DNA from: Facklamia languida CCUG 37842
GTDB lineage: Bacteria; Bacillota; Bacilli; Lactobacillales; Aerococcaceae
Assembly (NCBI RefSeq): GCF_000245795.1
Contig: NZ_JH601133.1
Coordinates: 429,288 to 493,287 of the forward strand
DNA length: 64,000 bases
Reading direction: 5' to 3'
Below, one piece after another: positions 34,199 to 43,664 of the stretch. A program made the position numbers and the translations under genes. Under the pieces are notes generated by a model that was not told the DNA's origin, searched no databases, and saw only the letters and a list, made by a program, of their open reading frames with translations. The first letter of the stretch is position 1. The number at the start of each line of letters is the position of its first letter.

Positions 34199-36856
34199 CT
34201 AACGCACCTTATCCTTCCGAGGATAGCGTTGATTAAGAAAGAATAAACCGATTAAGCTGATCCCCGCAAAAAGAGAGAGGAGGATTCCAACAGTTAACCC
34301 TTTGGGTTTAAATACCATTTCAATCTGATGGTCTCCTGGTTGGACTTGGAAGCCTAAGAGCGCATCCCAGATCGCATGGGTTTCCACCTCTTTGCCATCT
34401 ACTTTTACCCGCCAGCCCTCATCAAAGGGGATCGAGGTAAATATCCAAGACGCGTCATGGGCAGTAATTGATCCCTTAACAAAATTAGACCCCCAGCGTT
34501 CCACCCTCATGCTGGCATCTTTTAACTGAGTGACCAAATTCGTTAATTGTTCTTGATCAAAGCGAAAGACCTTCAATTGGGTCAAGTTAAACTGTCTATC
34601 TGCCTTAATCTCCAGTGTTAAGTCAATTCTCTGACCCTTTTGCTGATGAGCGATATTAAAGATCTGATCACTGCCAAATTTCGACCGATAGTCTAACTTC
34701 TCGCCATTGACAAGAATCGAAACTTCATCCTGATAAGTCGAAAGGCTCTTAGGAATATTGATAAAATAAGGATCGTCCGTTTCTGGAGTGAAGGTCAAAG
34801 TAAATTGCGCGTTCGTGGTAGAGTCTTGGCGAGAATAAATCTGTTCACCAGATTCCGTTGCACCATGGATCAGATTCGTGAAAGACTGACTTGACTCCAC
34901 CTCTTCAAAAAGATTCTGATTCTGAGACATTAAGGATTTAGCAATTGCATTCTGGTTGGCTATCGGCTGATCAGGGACTAACTGTAATTGAGCAGCCGCT
35001 TGATTGATGGCAAATGCAATGGGTAAGGTTTGAGAAACTTTGTAAATAGAAAAGCGGTCTGTTTCAGCCATCTTGTTATGCGGTTGAAGGATATCTTTAC
35101 GTGTTACATCTGTTGGAAAGACATACGTTCGGTCCATCTCCTCTTGGCGATCCGTTTCAAAAGGCTCATTCGCAATGTAATATTTGACACCAAATAGGGC
35201 ATCCGTTAAGGGAGTTCCATAGTAATAAATCGATGCATCAATCGCTGAATTGCCTAAATTCTCAAATAGATCACGAGTTGAGGCTTCTAAGCTGGACGAA
35301 AAAGTGGTCAAGCCAGGGTAATTGATGGCCATTGGGTCATTCTTAGACCGATAAAAAGTCTTGGATATCCGATAAAAATCTGACTGGTCAGGTCGTATCA
35401 AATCAACTGCCTCATCGATCACATTCAAAGCATTCTCGAACTTATACGCATTATTATGGTTAATCGCTCCTTGAGAAATGAAGGCATTCATACCCAACTC
35501 AAAGAAGGTCAAGGCTAAGACCATCAACCATTGCCAGGATCCTCTCTTAACAAAATATAGGATTAGGACCATCAAGCCCACCAACAAGGCAGAAGCTTGC
35601 CTTTGTTCAGGACTTAAAAAACTATACTCCTTTGGCAGGATAACGGCCTGGACCAGACAGGTTAGGGCCATCATGACAAAGACCTTCCAACTTTCAACCT
35701 TACAATCTTTTAACCCCTGAAAGGCTAACGTTAGCACAAAAAAGATCAAGATCCATGAAAAGCGGTAAAAGAAGCCTGCTGGATTTTGCCCCATATGCCA
35801 AATCTTACTGGTCCATTCATGACTAATGGATAAGAAGAAAATCAGCAGCATGAAAGTACTAGCAATTTTATTCCGTCTTTTAATTTTGTCTGATAAATAA
35901 TAGAAAACTAAGCCGATTAAACCTAAGGATCCCATGTAAATATTAGGAAGATTTGGCCCTGCAGACCAGCCATTATTATCAAATGATCCGATCATCAATT
36001 TAGCTAAAATATCTAAAGGATTAATCTGAAATTCCCAAGCAAATTCCATTCCTGAACTCAAAGCCCCTTTAGATGCTAGTAGGTTATGGATATTCGGCAA
36101 GAGAATAAAAGAGGTTAAGCCAATTCCAAGCAGGGATAATACTCCTAGATAAAGCACCTTCCGTAAGCTAATCTTTAAAAAACTAGCTAGGTCATGGTCG
36201 CCATAATGGACCACGAGGTAGTAAAAAGTATAGAAGAAAACAAAGAGGCAAACCATGTAACCCATGTAATATTGGATGATCATCGTTAATGCGAGCAATA
36301 GAACATAACGATAGCCCCTTTGGCCATCTAGGAACTCTTCAAGTGCCACAAGCAAGATTGGCAGGAGCCACAAGGCATCCATAAAAATGGGAACCATCTG
36401 ATAAGATACAGCAAAACCATTCAGCGCATAGGCGACCGCTAATATTATGGTTCGGATTGGGTAGGATTCCCCTTGATGTCGCTTGATCAAATAATAAGCC
36501 ATTGAAAGACCAATTGCTGCATATCTCAGCCAAACAGATAAAAAGATAGCATAAGAGATGTATTTCAAAGGGACGATCAAATAAAACAAATTAAAGGGAC
36601 TCAAAAGATAATAGGCCCAGGCACCCACCATGTTCCCACCCAAACTCTTCGTAAAAGAATAAAACAAGCTATTCAAGTCGCCTGAATGAAGGCTATTGCG
36701 CATAAAAAGATAAAGGTCAATAAACTGTTGGTTAAAATCTATGGCCAAGAAGGATTGGCTTCCAAAAGGAAAATAGTGGTTAAAATACCAAACGATGACC
36801 AGGATGACCAATGGGCAAAAGGCACTCATTGAGTAAATCAACTGTCTTTTCTTCAT
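34199..36856 (-). CDS. YfhO-family membrane glycosyltransferase
   Basis: 885 aa. About 12 transmembrane helices in the first 450 residues, then a long extracellular beta-rich part (about 460-840) and a final helix. SFLAIDFNQQFIDLYLFMRNSL and KSLGGNMVGAWAYYLLSPFN are characteristic of YfhO. In Bacillus, Listeria and Staphylococcus YfhO transfers sugar from undecaprenyl-phosphate (made by a GtrB/CsbB-type enzyme) to lipoteichoic acid outside the cell. The GtrB-like gene overlaps it by 1 bp. Likely teichoic-acid or related glycosylation; sugar not deducible. Confidence 0.85.
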   Translation of the reverse strand: MKKRQLIYSMSAFCPLVILVIVWYFNHYFPFGSQSFLAIDFNQQFIDLYLFMRNSLHSGDLNSLFYSFTKSLGGNMVGAWAYYLLSPFNLFYLIVPLKYISYAIFLSVWLRYAAIGLSMAYYLIKRHQGESYPIRTIILAVAYALNGFAVSYQMVPIFMDALWLLPILLVALEEFLDGQRGYRYVLLLALTMIIQYYMGYMVCLFVFFYTFYYLVVHYGDHDLASFLKISLRKVLYLGVLSLLGIGLTSFILLPNIHNLLASKGALSSGMEFAWEFQINPLDILAKLMIGSFDNNGWSAGPNLPNIYMGSLGLIGLVFYYLSDKIKRRNKIASTFMLLIFFLSISHEWTSKIWHMGQNPAGFFYRFSWILIFFVLTLAFQGLKDCKVESWKVFVMMALTCLVQAVILPKEYSFLSPEQRQASALLVGLMVLILYFVKRGSWQWLMVLALTFFELGMNAFISQGAINHNNAYKFENALNVIDEAVDLIRPDQSDFYRISKTFYRSKNDPMAINYPGLTTFSSSLEASTRDLFENLGNSAIDASIYYYGTPLTDALFGVKYYIANEPFETDRQEEMDRTYVFPTDVTRKDILQPHNKMAETDRFSIYKVSQTLPIAFAINQAAAQLQLVPDQPIANQNAIAKSLMSQNQNLFEEVESSQSFTNLIHGATESGEQIYSRQDSTTNAQFTLTFTPETDDPYFINIPKSLSTYQDEVSILVNGEKLDYRSKFGSDQIFNIAHQQKGQRIDLTLEIKADRQFNLTQLKVFRFDQEQLTNLVTQLKDASMRVERWGSNFVKGSITAHDASWIFTSIPFDEGWRVKVDGKEVETHAIWDALLGFQVQPGDHQIEMVFKPKGLTVGILLSLFAGISLIGLFFLNQRYPRKDKVR

Positions 36857-37794
36857 TATTTACCTCTCTTCTTAAAATTACTTTCCTTGATCAAGTAATG
36901 CGGCCGTCTTTTAACCTCATAGAATATTTTTCCTATATATTCACCCAAGACCCCAATTGAAACAAGCTGGACCCCACCAAAGAGGACCACAGAAAAAATA
37001 GTGGTGAAGTAGCCCGATACAGCTAAATCTGGGTGTCTTAGATAATTAATGAACAGCCAAAGCAGATAAAGCACCGCTATGGCAATACAGACCATGCCTA
37101 AAATAAATATCATTCGCAAAGGCTTGTTTGAAAAAGATAATATCCCATCTAAGCCATAATTTAATGACTTCTTAAAAGACCACTTCGTCTGTCCGGCCTC
37201 CCTTTGTTCATTCGGATAATCGATCACCGTTTCCTTAAAACCGATCCAGGAGAAAATCCCTTTTGAAAAACGGTTATATTCCTGCAAGGAGACAATGGCA
37301 TCGACCGCCTGTCTAGAAAGCAAGCGAAAGTCTGAAATCCCATCTGTTAATTGCACATCCATCAACCGATTTGCAACTTGATAAAAAGCTTGGGCAAATA
37401 AACGAGTGGACCTTTTATCTCCCTCACGGGTTCTTTTGGCATTTACCACATCGTAGCCTTCTTCAAACTTAGCGAGCATCTCGTGAATAAGATAGGGAGG
37501 ATTTTGTAAATCACCGTCCATGATAATAACGCAGTCGCCACTAGCATGTTCAAGTCCCGCTAGCATCCCTGCTTCTTTACCGAAATTACGAGAAAAAGAT
37601 AGGTAATGCACTTCTGAATTCCCACCTGCAATCTCTCGCATTAAGTCTAATGTCTGATCCGTTGACCCATCATCAACATACAACAATTCAAACTCATAAT
37701 GGGACAAGGGTTGAATGGCAGCCATAATAGCTTGATGGGTTTTTACAATCATCTCTTCTTCATTGAAGAATGGCACGAGTATTGTTACCTTCAT
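36856..37794 (-). CDS. GtrB/CsbB-type undecaprenyl-phosphate glycosyltransferase
   Basis: 312 aa GT2 enzyme. N-terminal catalytic domain with YVDDGSTDQT, MDGDLQNPP (metal-binding DxD type) and RNFGKEAGM; two C-terminal transmembrane helices (about 230-255 and 268-290). Moves a sugar from a nucleotide donor to undecaprenyl phosphate on the inner face. Translationally coupled on both sides (1 bp overlaps with gtrA and yfhO). Confidence 0.9.
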   Translation of the reverse strand: MKVTILVPFFNEEEMIVKTHQAIMAAIQPLSHYEFELLYVDDGSTDQTLDLMREIAGGNSEVHYLSFSRNFGKEAGMLAGLEHASGDCVIIMDGDLQNPPYLIHEMLAKFEEGYDVVNAKRTREGDKRSTRLFAQAFYQVANRLMDVQLTDGISDFRLLSRQAVDAIVSLQEYNRFSKGIFSWIGFKETVIDYPNEQREAGQTKWSFKKSLNYGLDGILSFSNKPLRMIFILGMVCIAIAVLYLLWLFINYLRHPDLAVSGYFTTIFSVVLFGGVQLVSIGVLGEYIGKIFYEVKRRPHYLIKESNFKKRGK

Positions 37795-38192
37795 TATCCT
37801 TCCTCCTGACCTTCGAAATATATTTTTCGGGAAATGAAGTTGAATGTCATGACAAAAACACCAACAATCACCTTGGCTAACATCACATCAAGCCTTAACC
37901 AGTCGACTAGGATTAACAAGCCTAAGAGTGTGAGCAACAGACCCACAATACTCAAGATAAAAAATGCAATCATTTCATGCGTCTTCTTAGCTTGTTTGTT
38001 TTTATTCAAAAAAACAAATCGCATACTCAATTCATAATTATAGAAAGTAGCCAGCACAAATGCGCAGGTAGCAGCGATAAAATGGTTGATCCCAAACTGA
38101 TAATTCAAGAGATAGAGAATTCCCATATCTAACAGGGTGGCTGTGCCTCCAACGAAGACAAAGCGAACAAGTTGATTGATTAATTGACTCAT
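37794..38192 (-). CDS. GtrA-family membrane protein (candidate C55-P-sugar flippase)
   Basis: 132 aa, four transmembrane helices. LVRFVFVGGTATLLDMGILYLLN at the N-terminus is the GtrA signature. GtrA/GtcA proteins are thought to flip or help move lipid-linked sugar. It heads the four-gene operon, with a TATAAT-type -10 at 38225-38230 on the minus strand and a weak -35. It therefore seems separately transcribed from polA. Confidence 0.88.
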   Translation of the reverse strand: MSQLINQLVRFVFVGGTATLLDMGILYLLNYQFGINHFIAATCAFVLATFYNYELSMRFVFLNKNKQAKKTHEMIAFFILSIVGLLLTLLGLLILVDWLRLDVMLAKVIVGVFVMTFNFISRKIYFEGQEEG

Positions 38193-38317
38193 TTTAAACT
38201 TCCTTAACTTAGTTTTACTCTTAAATTATAGCTAAACTCCTTGTAGAATTCATGAATATTTCGTACAAAGTCATAGAGAAGACTAATATTCTGGCGACAC
38301 CCAAGCGGAAGAAGGGG

Positions 38318-40981
38318 TTACTTTAAGTCATACCAATTATCCCCGATATGATAATCAACTTTTAGGGGGACTGATAAATTACAAGCGGATTCCATTACTT
38401 GAGGAACTAAAACTTCTAATCGTTCCATTTCATCTCGCGGCCCTTCCAAAATCAACTCGTCATGCACCTGAAGAATGATCCGAGACTTCAATTCTTCTTG
38501 GTCAAGTGCTTTATTCAAGTTCACCATTGCAATTTTAATAATATCTGCAGCCGTTCCTTGAATGGGAGAATTCATCGCAGTTCTTTCAGCAAAAGACCGA
38601 ACATTAAAATTCGAAGCATGAATATCAGGTAAGTAACGACGTCGATTAAAAAGTGTCTGAACATAACCGTGCGTCCGTGCTGATTGGACAATTTCTTCCA
38701 TATAGTCTGCAATTTTTGGAAATTGTTCAAAGTAGCGGTCGATAAACTTTTTTGCTTCCTTACGAGGAATGTTCAAATTTTGAGAAAGGCCATAATCTGA
38801 AATGCCATAGACTATTCCAAAATTGACTGCTTTAGCCTGACGTCGATGTTCTGAAGAAACTGGCTCTTCCGCTGCTAGACCAAAGACACGACGGGCAGTG
38901 GTCGAATGAATATCTTCACCTTCAATAAAAGCTTGGATCATATGCTCATCTTGTGCCATATGGGCTAGGACCCGAAGTTCAATTTGGGAGTAATCGGCAC
39001 CAAACATTTGCCAGTCTTCATGTGCCGGAACAAAGGCCTGACGAATCAAACGCCCTTCTTCAATCCGAATCGGAATGTTTTGTAAGTTAGGGTCGGTCGA
39101 AGATAAACGGCCCGTCTGAGTTAAAGTTTGAACATAGCGGGTGTGAATCTTACCGTCTTCCTTAATAAATGGCGGCAGCCCCTTCAAGTAGGTTGATTGA
39201 AGCTTCGCTAATTGACGATAATCAAGAATCGCTTGAATAATTGGGTGATGGTCGATTAACTTCTCTAAGACATCAGCAGCTGTCGAATAGCCTGTCTTAG
39301 TCTTCTTAATGACTGGTAACTCCAATCGTTCAAAGAGGACTTCACCTAGTTGCTTAGGAGAATTCAAGTTAAAGTCTCCGCCCGCCATCTCATGAATTTC
39401 AGCCTGCATTCTATCCAGTTGGACTTGTAACTGACGATCTTTGTCTTCTAGGATTTGACGGTCCACCTTAACACCCGTTATTTCAGTTTGAGCCAGACTT
39501 TTGGCTAAGGGAATTTCCATTTCATCATATAGCTGGGTCATTTCGACCTGGTTCAATTGGTTTTTGAGGGGACCCTTCGCTTGATATAAAATTTGTAACT
39601 TATAGGCTAAATGCTGATAAAATAATTCCTTGTCACTAGGAATCTTTTTCTTGCTTCCTTTCCCATAAATGACCTCGTCATCTTGAATGGGAATAGAAGA
39701 TCCAATAAATTCAGCAATCTCCTTGAAACGATGTTGATTATTGGTGTCGACGAGATAACGCGCCAGTTGGATATCCATATCTAATCCCTTAACTTGACAA
39801 TCATAACGGCTGGCAAGTACCGCCTCACGCTTATAGTCATAGAAAATCTTTTTTTTGTCAGGATTAGACAGCCATTGACAGAAAATGGGGTTTTCAAAAG
39901 CCAGACTCGCCTCGGTCACATAGACCTGATGGTTTTGATAGTCATACCAAGCAATGGCTTCAATGGGTGCAAAATGATAATTGTCATCCAGTGTCTCACT
40001 ATAATAAGCGACCTTGTCCACTAACATCGAGGGCGTAATCTCGCTGACCCATTGAATCTTATAGGGAACATCTTGAGCTTTTGTATCAGTAAGCTGATGA
40101 GTCGGGCTTGAATCGACCATGTCCTTCAAGAAAGAACGGAAATCCATTTCTTGATACAGTTTTAAAAGTAAGTCTGAATTGACTTCCTTCCTCTTAAGAT
40201 CCTCCAGACCGATCTCTAAGGGGACTTGGCAATGAATCTGGGCTAAGTCTTTACTTAAGAATGCCTGATCCTTGTCTGCTATCAAATTCTCCTTCATTTT
40301 TGAAGGTTTGAGTTCATCTAACTGCTCATATAAATCTTCAACAGACCCAAACTGATGGAGTAGCTTGAGTGCCGTCTTCTCACCAATCCGTCTTACACCA
40401 GGATAATTATCCGATGTATCCCCCATCAAGCCTTTCATATCGATAATCTGTTGAGGGGTAATGCCCCATTTTTCCTGTATCGTAGCCGGAGTGTAGGCTT
40501 CTAAATCCGACACACCTCGGCGGGTAATATAGACCGTTCGATGGTCTGCTGCTAATTGGGTTAAATCTTTATCACCCGAAAGAATGATCACTTGGTCCTC
40601 TTCACTTGCTTGATGCGCAAGTGTGCCGATAATATCATCCGCTTCGTAATTTAACAGATCATAATAGGGAATCCCATATCCATCTAATAAAACTCTAAAG
40701 TAAGGGAGTTGTTCCCTAAATTCACTCGGGGTCTTCTGTCTACCGAGCTTATAATCTGCATATTTCTGAGTTCTAAAAGTGACATTGCTCTTATCGAAGG
40801 CAACTAACACATGTGTCGGGTCAAACTGGTCTAGGACATTATCTAACATTCGTTTAAAAGAAAAGATAGCGTTCGTATGAAGACCGTTCTGATTCTGAAA
40901 TCGATCCAGGTCCGTAATTGAAAAGAAAGCTCGAAAAGCTAAACTTGAACCATCAATCAACAAAATTCTTCTTTGTGTCAT
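38318..40981 (-). CDS. polA: DNA polymerase I
   Basis: 887 aa. N-terminal 5' nuclease (DGSSLAFRAFF, GDKDLTQL, DNYPGVRRIGEKTA), a 3'-5' exonuclease-like middle and the polymerase (DYSQIELRVLAH, RRQAKAVNFGIVYG, QVHDELILE). The middle domain lacks the DxE of exonuclease motif I (IAWYDYQNHQ), so it should not proofread, as in Bacillus. Functions in repair and Okazaki-fragment processing. Confidence 0.97.
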   Translation of the reverse strand: MTQRRILLIDGSSLAFRAFFSITDLDRFQNQNGLHTNAIFSFKRMLDNVLDQFDPTHVLVAFDKSNVTFRTQKYADYKLGRQKTPSEFREQLPYFRVLLDGYGIPYYDLLNYEADDIIGTLAHQASEEDQVIILSGDKDLTQLAADHRTVYITRRGVSDLEAYTPATIQEKWGITPQQIIDMKGLMGDTSDNYPGVRRIGEKTALKLLHQFGSVEDLYEQLDELKPSKMKENLIADKDQAFLSKDLAQIHCQVPLEIGLEDLKRKEVNSDLLLKLYQEMDFRSFLKDMVDSSPTHQLTDTKAQDVPYKIQWVSEITPSMLVDKVAYYSETLDDNYHFAPIEAIAWYDYQNHQVYVTEASLAFENPIFCQWLSNPDKKKIFYDYKREAVLASRYDCQVKGLDMDIQLARYLVDTNNQHRFKEIAEFIGSSIPIQDDEVIYGKGSKKKIPSDKELFYQHLAYKLQILYQAKGPLKNQLNQVEMTQLYDEMEIPLAKSLAQTEITGVKVDRQILEDKDRQLQVQLDRMQAEIHEMAGGDFNLNSPKQLGEVLFERLELPVIKKTKTGYSTAADVLEKLIDHHPIIQAILDYRQLAKLQSTYLKGLPPFIKEDGKIHTRYVQTLTQTGRLSSTDPNLQNIPIRIEEGRLIRQAFVPAHEDWQMFGADYSQIELRVLAHMAQDEHMIQAFIEGEDIHSTTARRVFGLAAEEPVSSEHRRQAKAVNFGIVYGISDYGLSQNLNIPRKEAKKFIDRYFEQFPKIADYMEEIVQSARTHGYVQTLFNRRRYLPDIHASNFNVRSFAERTAMNSPIQGTAADIIKIAMVNLNKALDQEELKSRIILQVHDELILEGPRDEMERLEVLVPQVMESACNLSVPLKVDYHIGDNWYDLK

Positions 40982-41032
40982 GGCGTCCTCCTTATTGAAA
41001 AAGGCTGGATCTACCAGCCATGTGTCGTATTG

Positions 41033-42367
41033 TTATAACCGTTTAGGATGTAGTGCACCGTATGCTTGTTCAAATTGACGAGCTAGATTATCAATATCCC
41101 CTGCTCCCATAAAGAGTAAGACTTCATCTTGATATTCCATCAGGGGAGACAAGTGGTCACTTGAGATAATCTCAACACGTTCATTAATCATAGAAGCGAG
41201 ATCTTCTATCTTAACCTCACCGCTCGTCTCACGGGCCGATGTAAAAATATCCACTAGATGTACATGATCAGCTAAAGACAATGCTTCTGCAAAGTCTTTT
41301 AACAGGGCAACAGTACGTGAGAAGGTATGTGGTTGAAAAATCGCAACAACTTTTCGATTAGGATATTTCTGCTTGGCTGCATCAATCGTTGCCCGGATCT
41401 CACTGGGATGGTGTGCATAGTCATCAATCATGATCAGGTTTTGGACTTTCTTCTCTGAAAACCGTCGTTTAACTCCTTGGAAGGTAGCTAAATGAGTTGC
41501 TATCTCTTTGGCTCCAAAGCCTTCAAGGTATAAAAAGGCAATAACCGATAATGCATTCAAAATATTATGCTCACCGTAAGAAGGAAGATAAAACTCACCA
41601 AATAATTTTCCTTCAATAAAAACCTCAAAATTAGACCCAGCCTCATTCCGATCAATATTTGCAGCATAAATTGTATGGTCTGGTGAAAAACCATAGTAGT
41701 AGATCGGATGATCCACTTCTAATTGGGCCAAATATGAATCTTCTCCACAAGCAATAATGCCTTTTTTAGCCTGACTGGCAAATACTTGAAAGGCATTAAA
41801 GACATCATCGATCGATTGGTAATAGTCCGGATGATCAAAATCAACATTGGTTATAATCGCATAGTCCGGTTGATAAGCAAGAAAATGACGGCGGTACTCG
41901 CAAGCTTCCAAAACAAAGTAATCCGCCTTTTCATCCCCATAGCCCGTGCCATCTCCTATTAAATAAGACAAGGGGGCTAGCTGCTTGAGTGTGTGCGCCA
42001 AGAGCCCTGTGGTAGATGTCTTACCATGTGAACCTGTTACCGCAACAGACGTATAGCGTTCAATCAAATCGCCAAGAAAATCATGATAGCGATAAATGGG
42101 CAGGTTAAGCGAGCGTGCCTTAACTAATTCTGGATGGTTATCATCGAAGGCATTTCCCGCAATAATCGTCAAGTCTTCTGTGATATTTTCCGGAGTAAAA
42201 TCCATGAGTTTAATATGCTGGCGTTCAAGCTCCTGCTGAGTAAAGAAATATTTACCGACATCTGATCCTTGTACTCGGTAACCTTCTCCATGCAGAATCA
42301 GAGCCAATGCGGACATGCCGGATCCTTTAATACCTACGAAATGATAAATCGTATCTTTATTCATCAT
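41033..42367 (-). CDS. murC: UDP-N-acetylmuramate-L-alanine ligase
   Basis: Adds L-Ala to UDP-MurNAc in peptidoglycan synthesis. 444 aa. Starts MMNKDTIYHFVGIKGSGMSAL, with the ATP loop VTGSHGKTSTTG and the DDYAHHPSEI motif. ATG 42367 follows AAGGGA and lies inside the end of the upstream gene (11 bp overlap). The longer reading to 42415 has no ribosome binding site. Confidence 0.96.
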   Translation of the reverse strand: MMNKDTIYHFVGIKGSGMSALALILHGEGYRVQGSDVGKYFFTQQELERQHIKLMDFTPENITEDLTIIAGNAFDDNHPELVKARSLNLPIYRYHDFLGDLIERYTSVAVTGSHGKTSTTGLLAHTLKQLAPLSYLIGDGTGYGDEKADYFVLEACEYRRHFLAYQPDYAIITNVDFDHPDYYQSIDDVFNAFQVFASQAKKGIIACGEDSYLAQLEVDHPIYYYGFSPDHTIYAANIDRNEAGSNFEVFIEGKLFGEFYLPSYGEHNILNALSVIAFLYLEGFGAKEIATHLATFQGVKRRFSEKKVQNLIMIDDYAHHPSEIRATIDAAKQKYPNRKVVAIFQPHTFSRTVALLKDFAEALSLADHVHLVDIFTSARETSGEVKIEDLASMINERVEIISSDHLSPLMEYQDEVLLFMGAGDIDNLARQFEQAYGALHPKRL

Positions 42368-43004
42368 ATTGCGTCCCTTCTTCAAGCAATATATATTTGT
42401 CTTTTGGTTTAACAAGTCTTTGTAACAGTTCCCGACTCACCTCAACACTCGAATGTGCTTCAATCGGTTTGTCAGCAAATGACTGATCTTGATTTCTTAA
42501 GCTAGAAGTTCTACTTTCCGTATTTCTTGCCTCATTTTTCAAAGCTTCTTCTCGAAGATCCTTCCACCGACTGGTCGCTTGACTGGGGATGGTATCCATA
42601 TAGCTTGTTTGCACAGATGAATCCCTATCAGCATGCTCTTGTAGCCTTTTATTTAATTGATCATTAGATAAGCTACTCGACTGGTTCTTTTTTTCTAAGA
42701 AAGGAATCGAGCTTTCTCTTTCCGCTTTGGATGGTCTGTTAGACGACAATTCAGGATGACGGTCATTCACTGGAAAAGTTGATTGATTACTCGGCCAGTC
42801 TGATTGAGTCAATGAAGAGGTCTCACTTCGCTGACCAGTCTGGCTTCCCCAATTCTTATGACTTGGATTTTTCTTAACATAAGCTGGTATCTCGAGCGCC
42901 TGATCGGACAAAATCGGCTTGTGAAAACTTCTGTTAGCCAAAGTGGATTTCATTTTTTTATCTTGCGACCGATAAACAGGCCCCTTGTAATCCGAATCGT
43001 TCAT
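42357..43004 (-). CDS. uncharacterised disordered protein at the sftA position
   Basis: 215 aa. No family recognised. Ser, Gln, Asn, Glu, Lys and Arg dominate, with no transmembrane segment, no P-loop and low order throughout. The most ordered-looking parts are ATSRWKDLREEALKNEAR (about 143-160) and the last 25 residues LLQRLVKPKDKYILLEEG. In Bacillus this exact place, between ytpR and murC, is held by sftA, a DNA translocase with a long disordered N-terminal linker and an FtsK motor. This protein could be a linker-only remnant or an unrelated septal protein. Coupled to murC by overlap. Confidence 0.7.
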   Translation of the reverse strand: MNDSDYKGPVYRSQDKKMKSTLANRSFHKPILSDQALEIPAYVKKNPSHKNWGSQTGQRSETSSLTQSDWPSNQSTFPVNDRHPELSSNRPSKAERESSIPFLEKKNQSSSLSNDQLNKRLQEHADRDSSVQTSYMDTIPSQATSRWKDLREEALKNEARNTESRTSSLRNQDQSFADKPIEAHSSVEVSRELLQRLVKPKDKYILLEEGTQYDE

Positions 43005-43018
43005 CCTATTCCCTCACC

Positions 43019-43651
43019 TTACCGATAAAGTTCGACTACCTGGTCAAGCGGTGTTCCTGGTTCAAATTTACTAGATAATTCCCAAATTCCTGGATAGTTC
43101 TCTATATCCTCTAGCCCTAACTCTCGTGTCGAACAGATCATACCATCTGATGAGACCCCTCTTAATTCACCCGGCCAAATAATCATACCAGATGGCATGA
43201 CAGCTCCCGTCTTAGCGACTAAGACTTTGAGCCCTTGGCCGATATTAGGTGCCCCACACACAATTTGTAACACTTCATCAGGTGCTACTCGAGTCTTAGT
43301 GATATGTAAATGATCTGAATCTTCATGGTCCACACACTCTTCCACTTCACCCACTACAAATTTAGGCTGATTATCAACTGTTACTTCAAAATCAAAATTT
43401 GCTGTTTTTAATAGTTGATTGATAGTCGCCACTTGATCGTCGGTCAGAAAAACTTGGCCTTGGCCATCTATTTCTAAATGGTCTGAAATATTAAAAATAT
43501 TTATTCCAATAATCGCTTGGCTCTCTTTATTCTTAATCACAGTGATTGAGTCATTTGTTTCAACGAACCGCAGTGCTTTATCACAAGAACCTGCAGTCAA
43601 AATCAAAGTGTCCCCGATTCCAGTCGGATTATAGAAACTTAAAAATGGCAT
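43019..43651 (-). CDS. ytpR: YtpR-family tRNA-binding-domain protein
   Basis: 210 aa. An N-terminal beta-rich domain (about 1-95) is followed by an EMAP-II/Arc1p-type OB tRNA-binding domain (about 98-205) with DHLHITKTRV, QIVCGAPNIGQGLKVLVAK and ELRGVSSDGMICSTRELGL, as in the N-terminus of PheRS beta. Function unknown; conserved neighbour of murC and an M42 peptidase in Firmicutes. Confidence 0.9.
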   Translation of the reverse strand: MPFLSFYNPTGIGDTLILTAGSCDKALRFVETNDSITVIKNKESQAIIGINIFNISDHLEIDGQGQVFLTDDQVATINQLLKTANFDFEVTVDNQPKFVVGEVEECVDHEDSDHLHITKTRVAPDEVLQIVCGAPNIGQGLKVLVAKTGAVMPSGMIIWPGELRGVSSDGMICSTRELGLEDIENYPGIWELSSKFEPGTPLDQVVELYR

Positions 43652-43664
43652 CGTTTATCTCCCT

